The position numbers and the translations under genes were made by a program. From NCBI RefSeq assembly GCF_019090165.1, contig NZ_JAHRIB010000024.1, forward strand, positions 1 to 64,000: a DNA stretch of 64,000 nucleotides, read 5' to 3'. Below, one piece after another: positions 8,034 through 16,026 of the stretch (its first letter is position 1; the number at the start of each line of letters is the position of its first letter). The notes under the pieces were generated by a model. It saw only the letters and a list, made by a program, of their open reading frames with translations. It was not told the DNA's origin and made no database searches. This DNA is from Streptomyces sp. BV286 (lineage in GTDB: Bacteria > Actinomycetota > Actinomycetes > Streptomycetales > Streptomycetaceae).

Positions 8034-8218
8034 GGCAGGTCTCCCCAGGGTGCGGGGACCTGTTCGTTCACCGAGCTGATGAGCGCGTTCAGGTCGATAC
8101 GTACGAGATCGACGTCGGCGATCCGCAGCGTGAGGTCACCGGTGATGACGACGCCGCCCGCGAGCAGCCGGTCGAGCAGGTCGACGAGGGCGATCTCCCG
8201 GCGTTCCACGACAGTCAC
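8030..8218 (-). CDS. gvpS: Gas vesicle protein GvpS (GvpA-like)
   Basis: A 62-residue protein, essentially only the GvpA/J/S core: IALVDLLDRLLAGGVVITGDLT then IADVDLVRIDLNALISSVNEQ. GvpS is a GvpA paralogue thought to be a minor shell or nucleation subunit. The GTG start at 8218 overlaps the gvpL stop as GTGA, and its own stop overlaps gvpK by four bases. The frame remains open upstream but the conserved sequence starts here. Confidence 0.9.
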   Translation of the reverse strand: MTVVERREIALVDLLDRLLAGGVVITGDLTLRIADVDLVRIDLNALISSVNEQVPAPWGDLP

Positions 8219-9021
8219 GCGTCCTCCCCGCTGAACGAGTAGGCCGCCCAGGGACCGGTGAGCTCGACACGCAGGCCGGGAGCGTCGTCCTTGGTGCGGT
8301 CCACCAGCTCCACGAAGGCCTCGGACTCCGAACGCGGCACCAGATAGGCGGCGTTCAGGATGTTCTGGCCGGAGGCTCGGGAGAGCGTCGCGTTCTGCGG
8401 GGCGTGGATCCGGGTGTCCTCCGCGTACCCGGAAAGGGAGCCGTGCAGCCGCCGCGCGAACTCCTCGGCGTGCTCCCACTTCTCCTCGCTGGCCTTGCGC
8501 TGACTGCGCCGCTGCCTCAGATAGTCACGCCCCGACACGGACTTCCCACCCGACGCCGCGGAGGCACCGCTGCTCGCGGAGACACCCGAAGGTCCGCCGG
8601 CCTCCGCGTCCCCGGAGGTCTCCGCGGACTCGGCGTACACCTTCACGCCCCACTCGACCCGCCCGTCGAGCCGGTCGAGGGTCCGCAGGAAGGTCTCCTC
8701 CCGCTGCTCCATCATCGTCCGGACGCCGCTGTCGTCCCGGAACACGGTGGCGAGCCGGAGCGGCAGCGGCGAGGTGACGACGGTGAGCGCGTCGATCACG
8801 TTCTGGTGGGCCCGCGCGGTCGTGCCGAGCCAGTCCAGGTCCTCCAGATGGGCCCGCAGCGGCTGCTCGGCGAAGTCCTCCTCCGGCACCTGGCCGACGA
8901 CGGCGACCAGGCCGTGGTGGACCAGCTGCTTGGGCGGCACACCGCCGACCCCCGTCAGCTGACGCGGCAGGGGCGTGTCGAACGGGCGGCAGACGGCGTA
9001 GACGTAGCGCAGACCACTCAT
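8215..9021 (-). CDS. gvpL: Gas vesicle protein GvpL (GvpF/L family)
   Basis: A 268-residue GvpF/L-family protein: N-terminal MSGLRYVYAVCRPF and LVHHGLVAVVGQVPEEDF, then AHQNVIDALTVVTSPLPLRLATVFRDDSGV, the family signature of the first alpha/beta domain. A Ser/Ala/Gly-rich insert of about 35 residues (around 140-175) separates it from the second domain ending GPWAAYSFSGED. GvpF and GvpL are assembly factors that contact GvpA. Overlaps gvpJ (ATGA) and gvpS (GTGA). Confidence 0.93.
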   Translation of the reverse strand: MSGLRYVYAVCRPFDTPLPRQLTGVGGVPPKQLVHHGLVAVVGQVPEEDFAEQPLRAHLEDLDWLGTTARAHQNVIDALTVVTSPLPLRLATVFRDDSGVRTMMEQREETFLRTLDRLDGRVEWGVKVYAESAETSGDAEAGGPSGVSASSGASAASGGKSVSGRDYLRQRRSQRKASEEKWEHAEEFARRLHGSLSGYAEDTRIHAPQNATLSRASGQNILNAAYLVPRSESEAFVELVDRTKDDAPGLRVELTGPWAAYSFSGEDA

Positions 9022-9377
9022 CCTTGGGCTTCCTCCTCCGAGGGTTCACGCTCGCGCGCGGGCACCGCGGCGCGCGTGTTCTCCAGTTCTGCGACCTGCG
9101 CCCGCAACTCGGCGTTCTCACGGGCGAGTTCGTCGCGCCCGGCCCGGGAGGAGAGCTGTGGATCGGTCTCCCACCAGTCGATGCCCATCTCCTTGGCCTT
9201 GTCGACGGAGGCGACGATCAGGCGCAGCTTGATGGTGAGGAGTTCGATGTCGAGCAGGTTGATGCGGATGTCTCCCGCGATCACGATGCCCTTGTCCAGG
9301 ACGCGTTCGAGGATGTCCGCGAGGTTGGCGCCGCCACCGCTCCCGTAGGGGTCGGGCAGGCGCTGCGCCGTGGTCAT
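9018..9377 (-). CDS. gvpJ: Gas vesicle protein GvpJ (GvpA-like)
   Basis: A 119-residue GvpA paralogue. The core (about 17-70) reads ANLADILERVLDKGIVIAGD, IRINLLDIELLTIKLRLIVA and ends at IDWWETDPQL, the WW-containing end typical of GvpJ. The C-terminal 45 residues are a charged coiled-coil-like segment (DELARENAELRAQVAELE). GvpJ is a minor shell/nucleation protein in vesicle assembly. Its start overlaps the gvpZ stop by four bases and its stop overlaps gvpL by four bases. Confidence 0.93.
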   Translation of the reverse strand: MTTAQRLPDPYGSGGGANLADILERVLDKGIVIAGDIRINLLDIELLTIKLRLIVASVDKAKEMGIDWWETDPQLSSRAGRDELARENAELRAQVAELENTRAAVPAREREPSEEEAQG

Positions 9378-10516
9378 CGTCGGCTCCGGGCTCCGGCGGG
9401 CTCACGCTCGCGATCGTCCGTCTCCTCGTCGACGGCTTCCTCTTCCTCCGGCTCGTCCTCGTACTCGGACTCCGGGGCGTCCTCGTCCTCGTACGCCTCC
9501 TCGTCCTCTTCCTCGTACTCGGCCTCGGGCTGGTCCTCGTCCTCGGGAACCTCTTCGTCCTCGGGGACCTCTTCGTACTCGGCGGACTCCTCGTCCTCCG
9601 GGGCATCCTCGGCGTCTTCCGGGTCCTGCGAAGTCTCCTCGGACTCCTCCTCCTCGGCGACAGCGTCCTCGTGGCTCGTGACCACCTCGCCGTCGCGGAT
9701 CTCACCGCGCCAGCCCTCGTCGGCCTCGCCCTTGATCGTGATGAACCGGGCGAAGTTCTTGAGGTCGAGGCGTGCCCTGCGGCCCTGCGCGCGCCAGATG
9801 TTGCCGGTCTTCTCGAACAGCCCCTTGGGGTAGTACTCGATGACCAGCAGGACGCGGGTGAGGTTCTCGGCGAGCGAGTGGAAGGTGACGACGCCCTTCG
9901 TGGTGCCCTTGGCGCCCTCCGACGTCCAGCTGATCCGCTGGTCCGCCACCTGCTCGGTGGTGTGCGCCTTCCAGCTGCGGCTGGACCAGAAGATCTTCAT
10001 CTGCCAGTCGGACGTCGTGTCGTCGGCGCCGTTCGCGCTCTTGACACCCTTGGCGAAGGTGCTGAAGTCCTGGTACTGGGTCCACTGGTCGTACGCCGTG
10101 CGCAGCGGCACGCCGACATCGATGAACTCGATGATGACGGTCGGCTTCTGACCGGCGCCGCCCTTGCGTTTGCCCTTGCCGCCGGTCAGGTTCTTGAAGG
10201 CGCCGACCACGCCGTCCTTGGCGCGGCCCGCACCGAGCTCCAGCGCGGTCCTCATCGGCCCCTTGCCCTCGGACAGCTTGCGGCCGCCGTCGAGCGCGAG
10301 CTTGGCGAAGCCGGGGCTCTCGCCCGAGGCGATGTCGTTGAGCTTGCCCGTCGTCGCACCGAGCTTGTGCCCGAGACCGACCAGCAGCCGCTGGGTCTGG
10401 GCGGCCAGGTACGCCTGGGCCTCTTCCTTGAGCCGGTCGACCGCCTCGCTCTGGGCGACGGAGGTCAACGGGTTGCTCTTGGCCTGCTTGGTCGCGGACC
10501 CGAGGGTGTCACTCAT
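9374..10516 (-). CDS. gvpZ: Gas-vesicle cluster protein GvpZ (SRPBCC domain, acidic tail)
   Basis: A 380-residue protein named by position in the streptomycete cluster. Residues about 1-120 are Ala/Gly/Lys-rich helices; about 125-265 form an SRPBCC/cyclase-dehydrase (START-like) domain (PTVIIEFIDVGVPLRTAYDQ, FSTFAKGVKSANG, GVVTFHSLAENLTRVLLVIEYYPKG); about 275-375 is an extreme Glu/Asp tail with short repeats such as EVPEDEE. SRPBCC domains bind hydrophobic ligands or proteins, so a chaperone-like role in handling GvpA is a reasonable inference. Overlaps gvpY by 8 bp and gvpJ by 4 bp. The ATG at 10516 was chosen because the frame upstream is the shadow of gvpY. Confidence 0.85.
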   Translation of the reverse strand: MSDTLGSATKQAKSNPLTSVAQSEAVDRLKEEAQAYLAAQTQRLLVGLGHKLGATTGKLNDIASGESPGFAKLALDGGRKLSEGKGPMRTALELGAGRAKDGVVGAFKNLTGGKGKRKGGAGQKPTVIIEFIDVGVPLRTAYDQWTQYQDFSTFAKGVKSANGADDTTSDWQMKIFWSSRSWKAHTTEQVADQRISWTSEGAKGTTKGVVTFHSLAENLTRVLLVIEYYPKGLFEKTGNIWRAQGRRARLDLKNFARFITIKGEADEGWRGEIRDGEVVTSHEDAVAEEEESEETSQDPEDAEDAPEDEESAEYEEVPEDEEVPEDEDQPEAEYEEEDEEAYEDEDAPESEYEDEPEEEEAVDEETDDREREPAGARSRR

Positions 10517-11240
10517 CGTCGCCGCCTCCCCTCGTCGTACGGGCCCGGGTGGTGCGGCGCGCGGCCGTCTTCTTCGCCGGAGCCTTCTTCGCGGCCTTCG
10601 CCGCCGTCCTCTTCGCCGGAGCCTCCTTGGCGGGGCTCCGCTTCTCCGCGGCCTTCTTGGCGGTCTTCTTCGCCGGAGCCCGCTTGCGAGGCCGCGGACT
10701 TTCCTCGGCTTCGTCGTCGGACTCGTCGTAGGACCCGTCGTCGGCCGACCCGCGGTCCGCCGCCTCCTCGTCGTCCGCGTCGTCCCTGTTGCGGGGCGCG
10801 TCGTCCGAGTCGTCGTCCGGCTCGTCCTCGTACTCGTCCTCGTCGTACTCGTCTTCCGGCTCTTCGTCCTGGCGGCGCTTCTTCTTCCGCGCGCCGGGGA
10901 CGTCGGGGACCGCGTCGGGGACCACGCCCGCGAGCTGGTCCTGCACCTGGCTGGTCCGTCCGTGCAGCCGGTCGGCGAGACCCGTGATCTGCCGCTCGAC
11001 GAGTGCTCCGGAGGCGGCCTTGCCCACACCTCGCAGGTCCTGACGCAGCTGGTCCCCGATCTCCTTGAACTGCGGGTTGTTCTGCAGCTGCTGGGAGACC
11101 AGGTCCGCGAGCGCACGCGGGCTGAGCTGCATCCGCTTGCCGGCGACCATCGTGCCGACGGCGAACGCCAGTTTCATCTTCTTGGTACGTCCGAGGACGT
11201 ATCCGGCCCCTACCGCGAGGCCAAGCCCTAGTCGGTTCAT
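10509..11240 (-). CDS. gvpY: Gas-vesicle cluster protein GvpY (charged low-complexity protein)
   Basis: A 243-residue protein. Residues 1-100 contain a short N-terminal hydrophobic stretch (LGLGLAVGAGYVLG, then LAFAVGTMVAGK) and an amphipathic helical part (LADLVSQQLQNNPQFKEIGD). Residues about 120-180 are an acidic Asp/Glu block and 180-243 a basic Lys/Ala/Pro block (KKTAKKAAEK-like, histone H1-like). The two opposite-charge blocks in one chain are notable. Similar proteins are sometimes mis-annotated as DNA primase or histone because of the Lys-Ala repeats. ATGA overlap with gvpG; 8-bp overlap with gvpZ. Identity rests on cluster order. Confidence 0.8.
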   Translation of the reverse strand: MNRLGLGLAVGAGYVLGRTKKMKLAFAVGTMVAGKRMQLSPRALADLVSQQLQNNPQFKEIGDQLRQDLRGVGKAASGALVERQITGLADRLHGRTSQVQDQLAGVVPDAVPDVPGARKKKRRQDEEPEDEYDEDEYEDEPDDDSDDAPRNRDDADDEEAADRGSADDGSYDESDDEAEESPRPRKRAPAKKTAKKAAEKRSPAKEAPAKRTAAKAAKKAPAKKTAARRTTRARTTRGGGDDE

Positions 11241-11503
11241 CGTGTCGTCCCGTTGTTGCCTGCTCCGGTGCCCCTGCTCATGGCTATCTCCAGCCTGTCG
11301 AGGAGCTCGTCCTCCATGCGGTCGAACTCCGCTTCGTCGATCTCGCCGGCCTCGAGGCGTTCCTCGAGCTTGCCGAGCTCGGCGCGGACCGCCGCCGGGT
11401 CGTAGTACTGGCGCTCGGCCTCGTTCACCACCTGTTCCATGGCCCAGAGGCTGCCGCGCACGGGGGCGAACGGCAGCATCAGGACCTCTCCGATCAGCCC
11501 CAT
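11237..11503 (-). CDS. gvpG: Gas vesicle protein GvpG
   Basis: An 88-residue protein matching GvpG: MGLIGEVLMLPFAPVRGSLW at the start, then EAERQYYDPAAVRAELGKLE and EAGEIDEAEFDRMEDELLDR, a helical, acidic body. GvpG is a minor assembly factor required for vesicle formation. The ATG at 11503 is preceded by AGGAG at 9 nt; a TTG three codons upstream is an unlikely start. The stop overlaps gvpY by four bases. Confidence 0.93.
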   Translation of the reverse strand: MGLIGEVLMLPFAPVRGSLWAMEQVVNEAERQYYDPAAVRAELGKLEERLEAGEIDEAEFDRMEDELLDRLEIAMSRGTGAGNNGTTR

Positions 11504-11529
11504 GTCAATCAACTCCTGTGATCAGGCGT

Positions 11530-12279
11530 TCAGTTGCTCGCCTCGGCGGGCTGGGAGGGGCCCGGCTCGACGAAGCTGTAGGGGGGCAGCGGTCCGTGGA
11601 CGCGCAGCTCCAGGTGCGGGTGGCCCTTGCGGACCTCCTCGACGGTCGCGACGAACGTCTCGGCCTCGTCCCGGTCCACGAGGAACGAGAGGTTGGCCAG
11701 CCATCCGGTGGACTCGGGGCCCGCGCTCACCGCGGCGGCGACCGGCTCCAGCAGCTGCTGGATCTGCGCGGCGTCCTCCACTTCGCGGTTCTTCACCGCG
11801 GCGACCACCATCTCGCCCAGCCGCAGCTTGTCGTCGTAACTGCCGCCGCCCGCACTCCGGTTGGCCTCCGTGAGCGCCCTGACCTCAGGGTTCTCGGACA
11901 TCACCCGGTGCAGTACGGCCTCTTCGTCGTGCGTGGCCTTGACGTTGTACTCGACCTTGCCCGCCAGCGCCTGGAGGCGCTCCTTGAAGTGTTCGGCGCG
12001 CTCGGCCAGGACGCTGGTCACGGCCGCGTCGTCAGGCGAGACACTGCCGAACCGCATGGGCAGCACCGGACCGGCGGCGCCGGCCTCGGCCAGCACGTTC
12101 TGGTGGGCGAGCAGGTCCCTGCGCTTGGGCCGCAGCCCTTCGGGCGCGTCACTGACGACCGCGGCGAGGTCGCCCTCCTTGAGGACGCGCACCGGCAGGG
12201 GCGGCTCGCCGACGCCTTCCGTGCCGTCCGGGAGCGTGGACAGCGAACTGGACGTGATGCCGTAGACGTACGTGCTCAC
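11530..12279 (-). CDS. gvpF: Gas vesicle protein GvpF (GvpF/L family)
   Basis: A 249-residue GvpF/L protein. [11 protein letters not shown] begins the first domain; [30 protein letters not shown] is the family signature (here about residues 53-82), where GvpL carries the related AHQNVIDALT. The second domain ends in [10 protein letters not shown]. GvpF binds GvpA and prevents its aggregation in other systems. GTG start at 12279 overlaps the gvpA stop (GTGA) behind a strong GGAGGAG site. 26 bp to gvpG. Confidence 0.94.
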   Translation of the reverse strand: MSTYVYGITSSSLSTLPDGTEGVGEPPLPVRVLKEGDLAAVVSDAPEGLRPKRRDLLAHQNVLAEAGAAGPVLPMRFGSVSPDDAAVTSVLAERAEHFKERLQALAGKVEYNVKATHDEEAVLHRVMSENPEVRALTEANRSAGGGSYDDKLRLGEMVVAAVKNREVEDAAQIQQLLEPVAAAVSAGPESTGWLANLSFLVDRDEAETFVATVEEVRKGHPHLELRVHGPLPPYSFVEPGPSQPAEASN

Positions 12280-12716
12280 TCCTGCTCCTCCTTCCGGCGC
12301 GAGGCGGTCGACTTACGGGCGCGCGGCCGCGACTCGGTCTGGCTCTCCTCGCGCTGGCCGCCCTCACGGGACTGCTTGAACGCGTCCGAGATGGTCTCGG
12401 CCGCGCCCGACAGCGCTCCCTTGGACTTGCCGCGCGCACCGGACTCGGTGATGTCGCCGACCAGGTCGGGGAGCCCGGGACTGCGCTTGGACCCGGCCTC
12501 CAGGTCGAGCCGGTTGCAGGCCTCCGCGAAGCGCAGATAGGTGTCCACGCTGGCGATGACGACACGGATGTCGATCTTCAGGATCTCGATGCCGACGAGA
12601 GAGACCCGGATGAAGGCGTCGATGACGAGCCCCCGATCGAGAACGAGCTCGAGGACGTCGTAAAGGCCGCTGGAGCCGCCTCCGCCGCCGGATTGCTGTG
12701 CCGGAACAACGGTCAT
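12276..12716 (-). CDS. gvpA: Gas vesicle structural protein GvpA
   Basis: The major shell protein. The core (about residues 16-72) reads [20 protein letters not shown], then [20 protein letters not shown] and [16 protein letters not shown], an almost canonical GvpA sequence of helix-strand-strand-helix that polymerises into the gas-permeable vesicle wall. Unlike the roughly 70-residue cyanobacterial GvpA, this one is 146 residues: a charged C-terminal extension of about 70 residues rich in Lys/Arg/Glu/Ser follows, plus a Gly-rich N-terminal leader. 48 bp separate it from gvpO. Confidence 0.95.
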   Translation of the reverse strand: MTVVPAQQSGGGGGSSGLYDVLELVLDRGLVIDAFIRVSLVGIEILKIDIRVVIASVDTYLRFAEACNRLDLEAGSKRSPGLPDLVGDITESGARGKSKGALSGAAETISDAFKQSREGGQREESQTESRPRARKSTASRRKEEQE

Positions 12717-12764
12717 ACCGACCGGACCTCCAAGTGAGTAGGGGTGTGTGAGCGGACGGGCGGT

Positions 12765-13121
12765 CTACCGACCGCCGGGCTTGCGCGCATCGGCCCTCCC
12801 GCGTTCGTAGCGGCGGACGCGGCGATAGCCGGTGAGCCCGCCCCGCGGATCGAGGCTCACCTCGTAGGTCGCGAGCAGGCTCATGGTGTCGGGGACCCGG
12901 ACGAGTTCCAGGACCTCGATCTCCAGCGTCCAGCCGTCGTCGGTCCGCTCGAAGGACGACACCGACTCGGCCTCCATGCCGGTCAGCTCCGCGAGCTGGC
13001 CGCGCGCCTGGCGCAGCACCTCCATGGGCCCCAGCTCGTCGTCCTCCGCCGCGTCCTTCTGCTTGCTCTTGGACGAGTTCGATGAACTCTGTGAATCTGA
13101 TGTGTTGGATGTGTTCGACAT
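12765..13121 (-). CDS. gvpO: Gas vesicle protein GvpO
   Basis: A 118-residue protein opening the gvp operon. A Ser/Asn/Lys-rich disordered segment (about 1-35) precedes the GvpO domain: LGPMEVLRQARGQLAELTGM, SVSSFERTDDGWTLEIEVLELVRVPD, LLATYEVSLDPRGGLTGYRR. GvpO is required for vesicle formation and has been linked to gvpA transcript level in haloarchaea. The ATG at 13121 has GAGGTG 5 nt upstream; an in-frame ATG at 13137 has no such site. Only 59 bp separate it from the ligD gene, so the gvp promoter either lies there or transcription enters from upstream. Confidence 0.92.
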   Translation of the reverse strand: MSNTSNTSDSQSSSNSSKSKQKDAAEDDELGPMEVLRQARGQLAELTGMEAESVSSFERTDDGWTLEIEVLELVRVPDTMSLLATYEVSLDPRGGLTGYRRVRRYERGRADARKPGGR

Positions 13122-13180
13122 GGCCACCTCGTTCATCGAGTGGCCCGGCGATCGTTGGCCAAACATATGAGTGTCGGTGA

Positions 13181-14101
13181 TCAGCCGCGCAGGGCGTTCA
13201 GCCGGCGCCGGGCGGGCCCGAGCGCCCGCCCGTTGCGCAGCAGGCCCGACCAGGGATTGGTGCGGGCCTGGTCGGCTGCGTCGGCGATGGTCCAGCGGCG
13301 TGCGCCGAGTTCCGGATCGTCGAGCTGATCCCAGGTGACGGGTACGGCGACGGGGGCGCCGGGTGTGGCGCGGACGGAGAACGGAGCGACCGCGGTCTGG
13401 GCGTAGGCGTTGCGCTGGATGTCCAGGTAGAGCCGGTCGCCGCGGTCCTTCTTGCGGGCCTCCGTGGTGAGCCGGTCGGGGTGGGCCTCGGTGAGTGCGT
13501 CGGCGGCGTCCTTCGCGAAGCGGCGCACCTCGTCGAAGTCGTGGCGCCCGTTGAGCGGTACGACGACGTGCAGGCCGCGTGAGCCAGTGGTCATCAGGGC
13601 GGAGGGCAGCCCGATCTCGTCGAGGAGTTCGCCGAGGAGCCGGGCGGTGTCGCGTACCGGCTCGAAGTCGTCGGTGGCGGGGTCCAGGTCGAAGACCAGC
13701 CGGTCCGGATGGTCGGCCGGGCCGTCGGCGGGGGCCCGGGCGAGCCACCGGTGCAGGGTCAGGGCGGCCTGGTCGGCGAGGTAGACGAGGGTCGCGGTGT
13801 CCTCGCAGACGGGGTGCAGGACCGTGCCGCCCTCCTTGGGCACCTCGACGCGGCTGATCCAGTCCGGATAGTGGTCCTGGACGTTCTTCTGCATGAACCT
13901 CGGCCCGTCGAGCCCGTCCGGGTACCGCTCCAGCATCAGCGGCCGTCCCCGCAGGTGGGGCAGCATGAACGGGGCGATCTCCCGGTAGTACTCGACGAGG
14001 TCCGCCTTCGTGTACTCCTTCGCCCCTGCGCCGCCGGGGAACAGCACCTTGTCCGGCCGGTGCACCTCGACGGTGCGCCGGCCCGCGCGTACGGTCCGCA
14101 T
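13181..14101 (-). CDS. ligD: LigD-type DNA polymerase domain protein (NHEJ)
   Basis: A 306-residue stand-alone primase-polymerase (AEP) domain of the LigD type. VEVHRPDKVLFPGG opens the domain; RFMQKNVQDHYPDWI, HPDRLVFDLDPA (catalytic acidic pair D138/D140), TTGSRGLHVVVPL and RLYLDIQRNAYAQTAVAPFSVR are the conserved motifs. In bacterial non-homologous end joining this domain fills gaps and adds ribonucleotides at breaks, with Ku and the ligase domain; neither is encoded in the window. GGAAGGA precedes the ATG. Terminates 59 bp upstream of gvpO. Confidence 0.92.
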   Translation of the reverse strand: MRTVRAGRRTVEVHRPDKVLFPGGAGAKEYTKADLVEYYREIAPFMLPHLRGRPLMLERYPDGLDGPRFMQKNVQDHYPDWISRVEVPKEGGTVLHPVCEDTATLVYLADQAALTLHRWLARAPADGPADHPDRLVFDLDPATDDFEPVRDTARLLGELLDEIGLPSALMTTGSRGLHVVVPLNGRHDFDEVRRFAKDAADALTEAHPDRLTTEARKKDRGDRLYLDIQRNAYAQTAVAPFSVRATPGAPVAVPVTWDQLDDPELGARRWTIADAADQARTNPWSGLLRNGRALGPARRRLNALRG

Positions 14102-14178
14102 GGCTGTTCCTTCCGGTCGTTCCTTCCGGTCCCCTCGCTCCTTCCGCGGGCGTCGCTGCGTCCGCGGGCCGTCTGCGG

Positions 14179-16026
14179 TCACCGCACGACCGCGTTCTCC
14201 ACCAGCAGCGTCACCGCCGCGGTGATCGACTCGGCGTCGATGCCGGCCGCTCGCAGCTGTTCGGCGGGGGTGGCCGAGCCGGGCATGGCGCGTACGGCGA
14301 GACGGACCAGACGCGGAGTGGGGCGGCCGTCGAGGAACGCGTCGAGCACGGCGTCGCCGATGCCGCCCTCCTCGTGGTGGTCCTCCACGGTGACCAGGCA
14401 GCCGGTCTGCTCGGCGGCCTCGCGCAGGGTCTGCCGGTCGACCGGCTTGACGGAGTACAGGTCGATGACCCGCACGGGAATGCCGTTGTCGGCGAGCGCG
14501 TCCGCTGCCTTGAGTGCCTCGTGCACGGTCACCCCGGCGGCGACCACGGTCAGCCGGTCCTCCGGGGAGGCCCTCAGCACCTTGCTGCCGCCGACCGGGA
14601 ACTCCTCGTCCGGGCCGTACACGACGGGCATCGCGCCGCGTGAGGTCCGCAGGTAGCGGATCCCCTCCAGGCCCGCCATCGTGGCGACGAGCGCGGCCGT
14701 CTGGTTGGCGTCGCACGGGTAGAGCACGGTCGAGCCGTACACCGCCCGGAACATCGCCAGGTCCTCGACGCCCATCTGGGAGGGCCCGTCCTCGCCGATC
14801 GCGACGCCGGCGTGCGAGCCGACGAGGTTGAGGCCGGTCCCGCTGATCGCCGCCATCCGGACGAAGTCGTGGGCGCGGGTGAGGAACGCGGCGAAGCTCG
14901 ACGCGTACGGCACCCAGCCGCGCGAGGCGAGCCCCACGGCGGCCGCGACGAGCTGCTGCTCGGCGATGTAGCACTCGAAGAACCGGTCCGGGTGCTCCTT
15001 CGCGAAGGCCTCGGCGCGGGTCGAGTCGCTGACCTCGCCGTCGAGGGCGACGACGTTTCCGTGGGCGGTGCCGAGCGCGGCGAGGGCCTGGCCGTAGGCG
15101 TCGCGGGGGGCGACCTCGTCACCGACGTCCCAGCGTGGCAGCTCCAGGTGTCCGGCCCGGACGGCGTGCAGCATCCGCGCGGCGGGCGGCTGCTGTACCT
15201 CGACCCGCAGGTCGCGCACCCCGCCGAGTTCCCCGATCGCCTCGTCGGCGTCGGGCAGCGGTTTGCCGTGCAGTCCCTCGCGGTCCTCGACGGCCGCGAC
15301 GCCCTTGCCCTTGAGGGTGCGGGCCAGGATCACGGTCGGCTGTCCGGCCGTGGAGGCCGCCTCGCCGTACGCCCGGTCGATGGCGTCGACGTCATGGCCG
15401 TCCACCTCGACGGTGTGCCAGCCGAAGGCCTGGAAGCGGCGGGCGTACGCGTCGAGGTCGTGGCCGTGGCGGGTCGGCCCGCGCTGGCCCAGCCGGTTGA
15501 CGTCCACGATCGCGGTGAGGTTGTCGAGGTGCTCGTGTGCGGCGTGCTCGGCCGCCTCCCAGACGGATCCCTCGGCCAGCTCGCTGTCGCCGCACAGCAC
15601 CCACACCCGGTAGCCGACCCGGTCGAGCCGCTTGCCCGACAGGGCGATGCCCACCCCGACCGGCAGGCCCTGGCCCAGCGATCCGGTGGCCGTCTCCACC
15701 CAGGGCAGCCGGCGGGGCGTCGGGTGCCCTTCGAGCCTGCTGCCCAGGGTGCGGAAGGTCAGGAGCTCGCTGTCGTCGATCGCCCCGGCGGCCTTGTAGG
15801 CGGCGTACAGCAGCGGCGAGGCGTGCCCCTTGGAGAGGACGAAGCGGTCGTTGCCCGGATGGGAGGGCCGGTCGAAGTCGTAGCGCAGTCGCCGGGCGAG
15901 CAGGACCGCCATGAGGTCGGCGGAGGACATCGAGGAGGTGGGGTGCCCGGAGCCCGCCGCGGCCGCCGCGCGCACACTGTCGACGCGCAGCTGCTGCCCC
16001 AGTTCGGTGAGTCGGGGGGTGCTCAT
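14179..16026 (-). CDS. Transketolase
   Basis: A 615-residue thiamine-diphosphate enzyme. N-terminal PP domain with SGHPTSSMSSADLMAVLL, RFVLSKGHASPLLYAA, and the ThDP/Mg motif GDSELAEGS...DNLTAIVDVNRLGQ (GD to N spacing). Pyr domain with VALDGEVSDST and the transketolase segment YIAEQQLVAAAVGLASRG; C-terminal transketolase domain LTVVAAGVTVHEALKAADAL. Transfers C2 ketol units in the pentose-phosphate pathway. It is slightly shorter than the housekeeping enzyme (about 690) and is translationally coupled (ATGA, 16023-16026) to an NADH dehydrogenase-like flavoprotein gene, which suggests a specialised paralogue. Confidence 0.92.
   Translation of the reverse strand: MSTPRLTELGQQLRVDSVRAAAAAGSGHPTSSMSSADLMAVLLARRLRYDFDRPSHPGNDRFVLSKGHASPLLYAAYKAAGAIDDSELLTFRTLGSRLEGHPTPRRLPWVETATGSLGQGLPVGVGIALSGKRLDRVGYRVWVLCGDSELAEGSVWEAAEHAAHEHLDNLTAIVDVNRLGQRGPTRHGHDLDAYARRFQAFGWHTVEVDGHDVDAIDRAYGEAASTAGQPTVILARTLKGKGVAAVEDREGLHGKPLPDADEAIGELGGVRDLRVEVQQPPAARMLHAVRAGHLELPRWDVGDEVAPRDAYGQALAALGTAHGNVVALDGEVSDSTRAEAFAKEHPDRFFECYIAEQQLVAAAVGLASRGWVPYASSFAAFLTRAHDFVRMAAISGTGLNLVGSHAGVAIGEDGPSQMGVEDLAMFRAVYGSTVLYPCDANQTAALVATMAGLEGIRYLRTSRGAMPVVYGPDEEFPVGGSKVLRASPEDRLTVVAAGVTVHEALKAADALADNGIPVRVIDLYSVKPVDRQTLREAAEQTGCLVTVEDHHEEGGIGDAVLDAFLDGRPTPRLVRLAVRAMPGSATPAEQLRAAGIDAESITAAVTLLVENAVVR

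Noticed and set aside
10549..10731. Histone- or primase-like gene in the gvp cluster
   Set aside because: The Lys/Ala repeats are the C-terminal tail of GvpY; the opposite-strand frames here are shadows.
8215..12279. gvpL as a pseudogene copy of gvpF
   Set aside because: Both are full-length with the family signature and intact coupling; two F/L paralogues are normal in gvp clusters.
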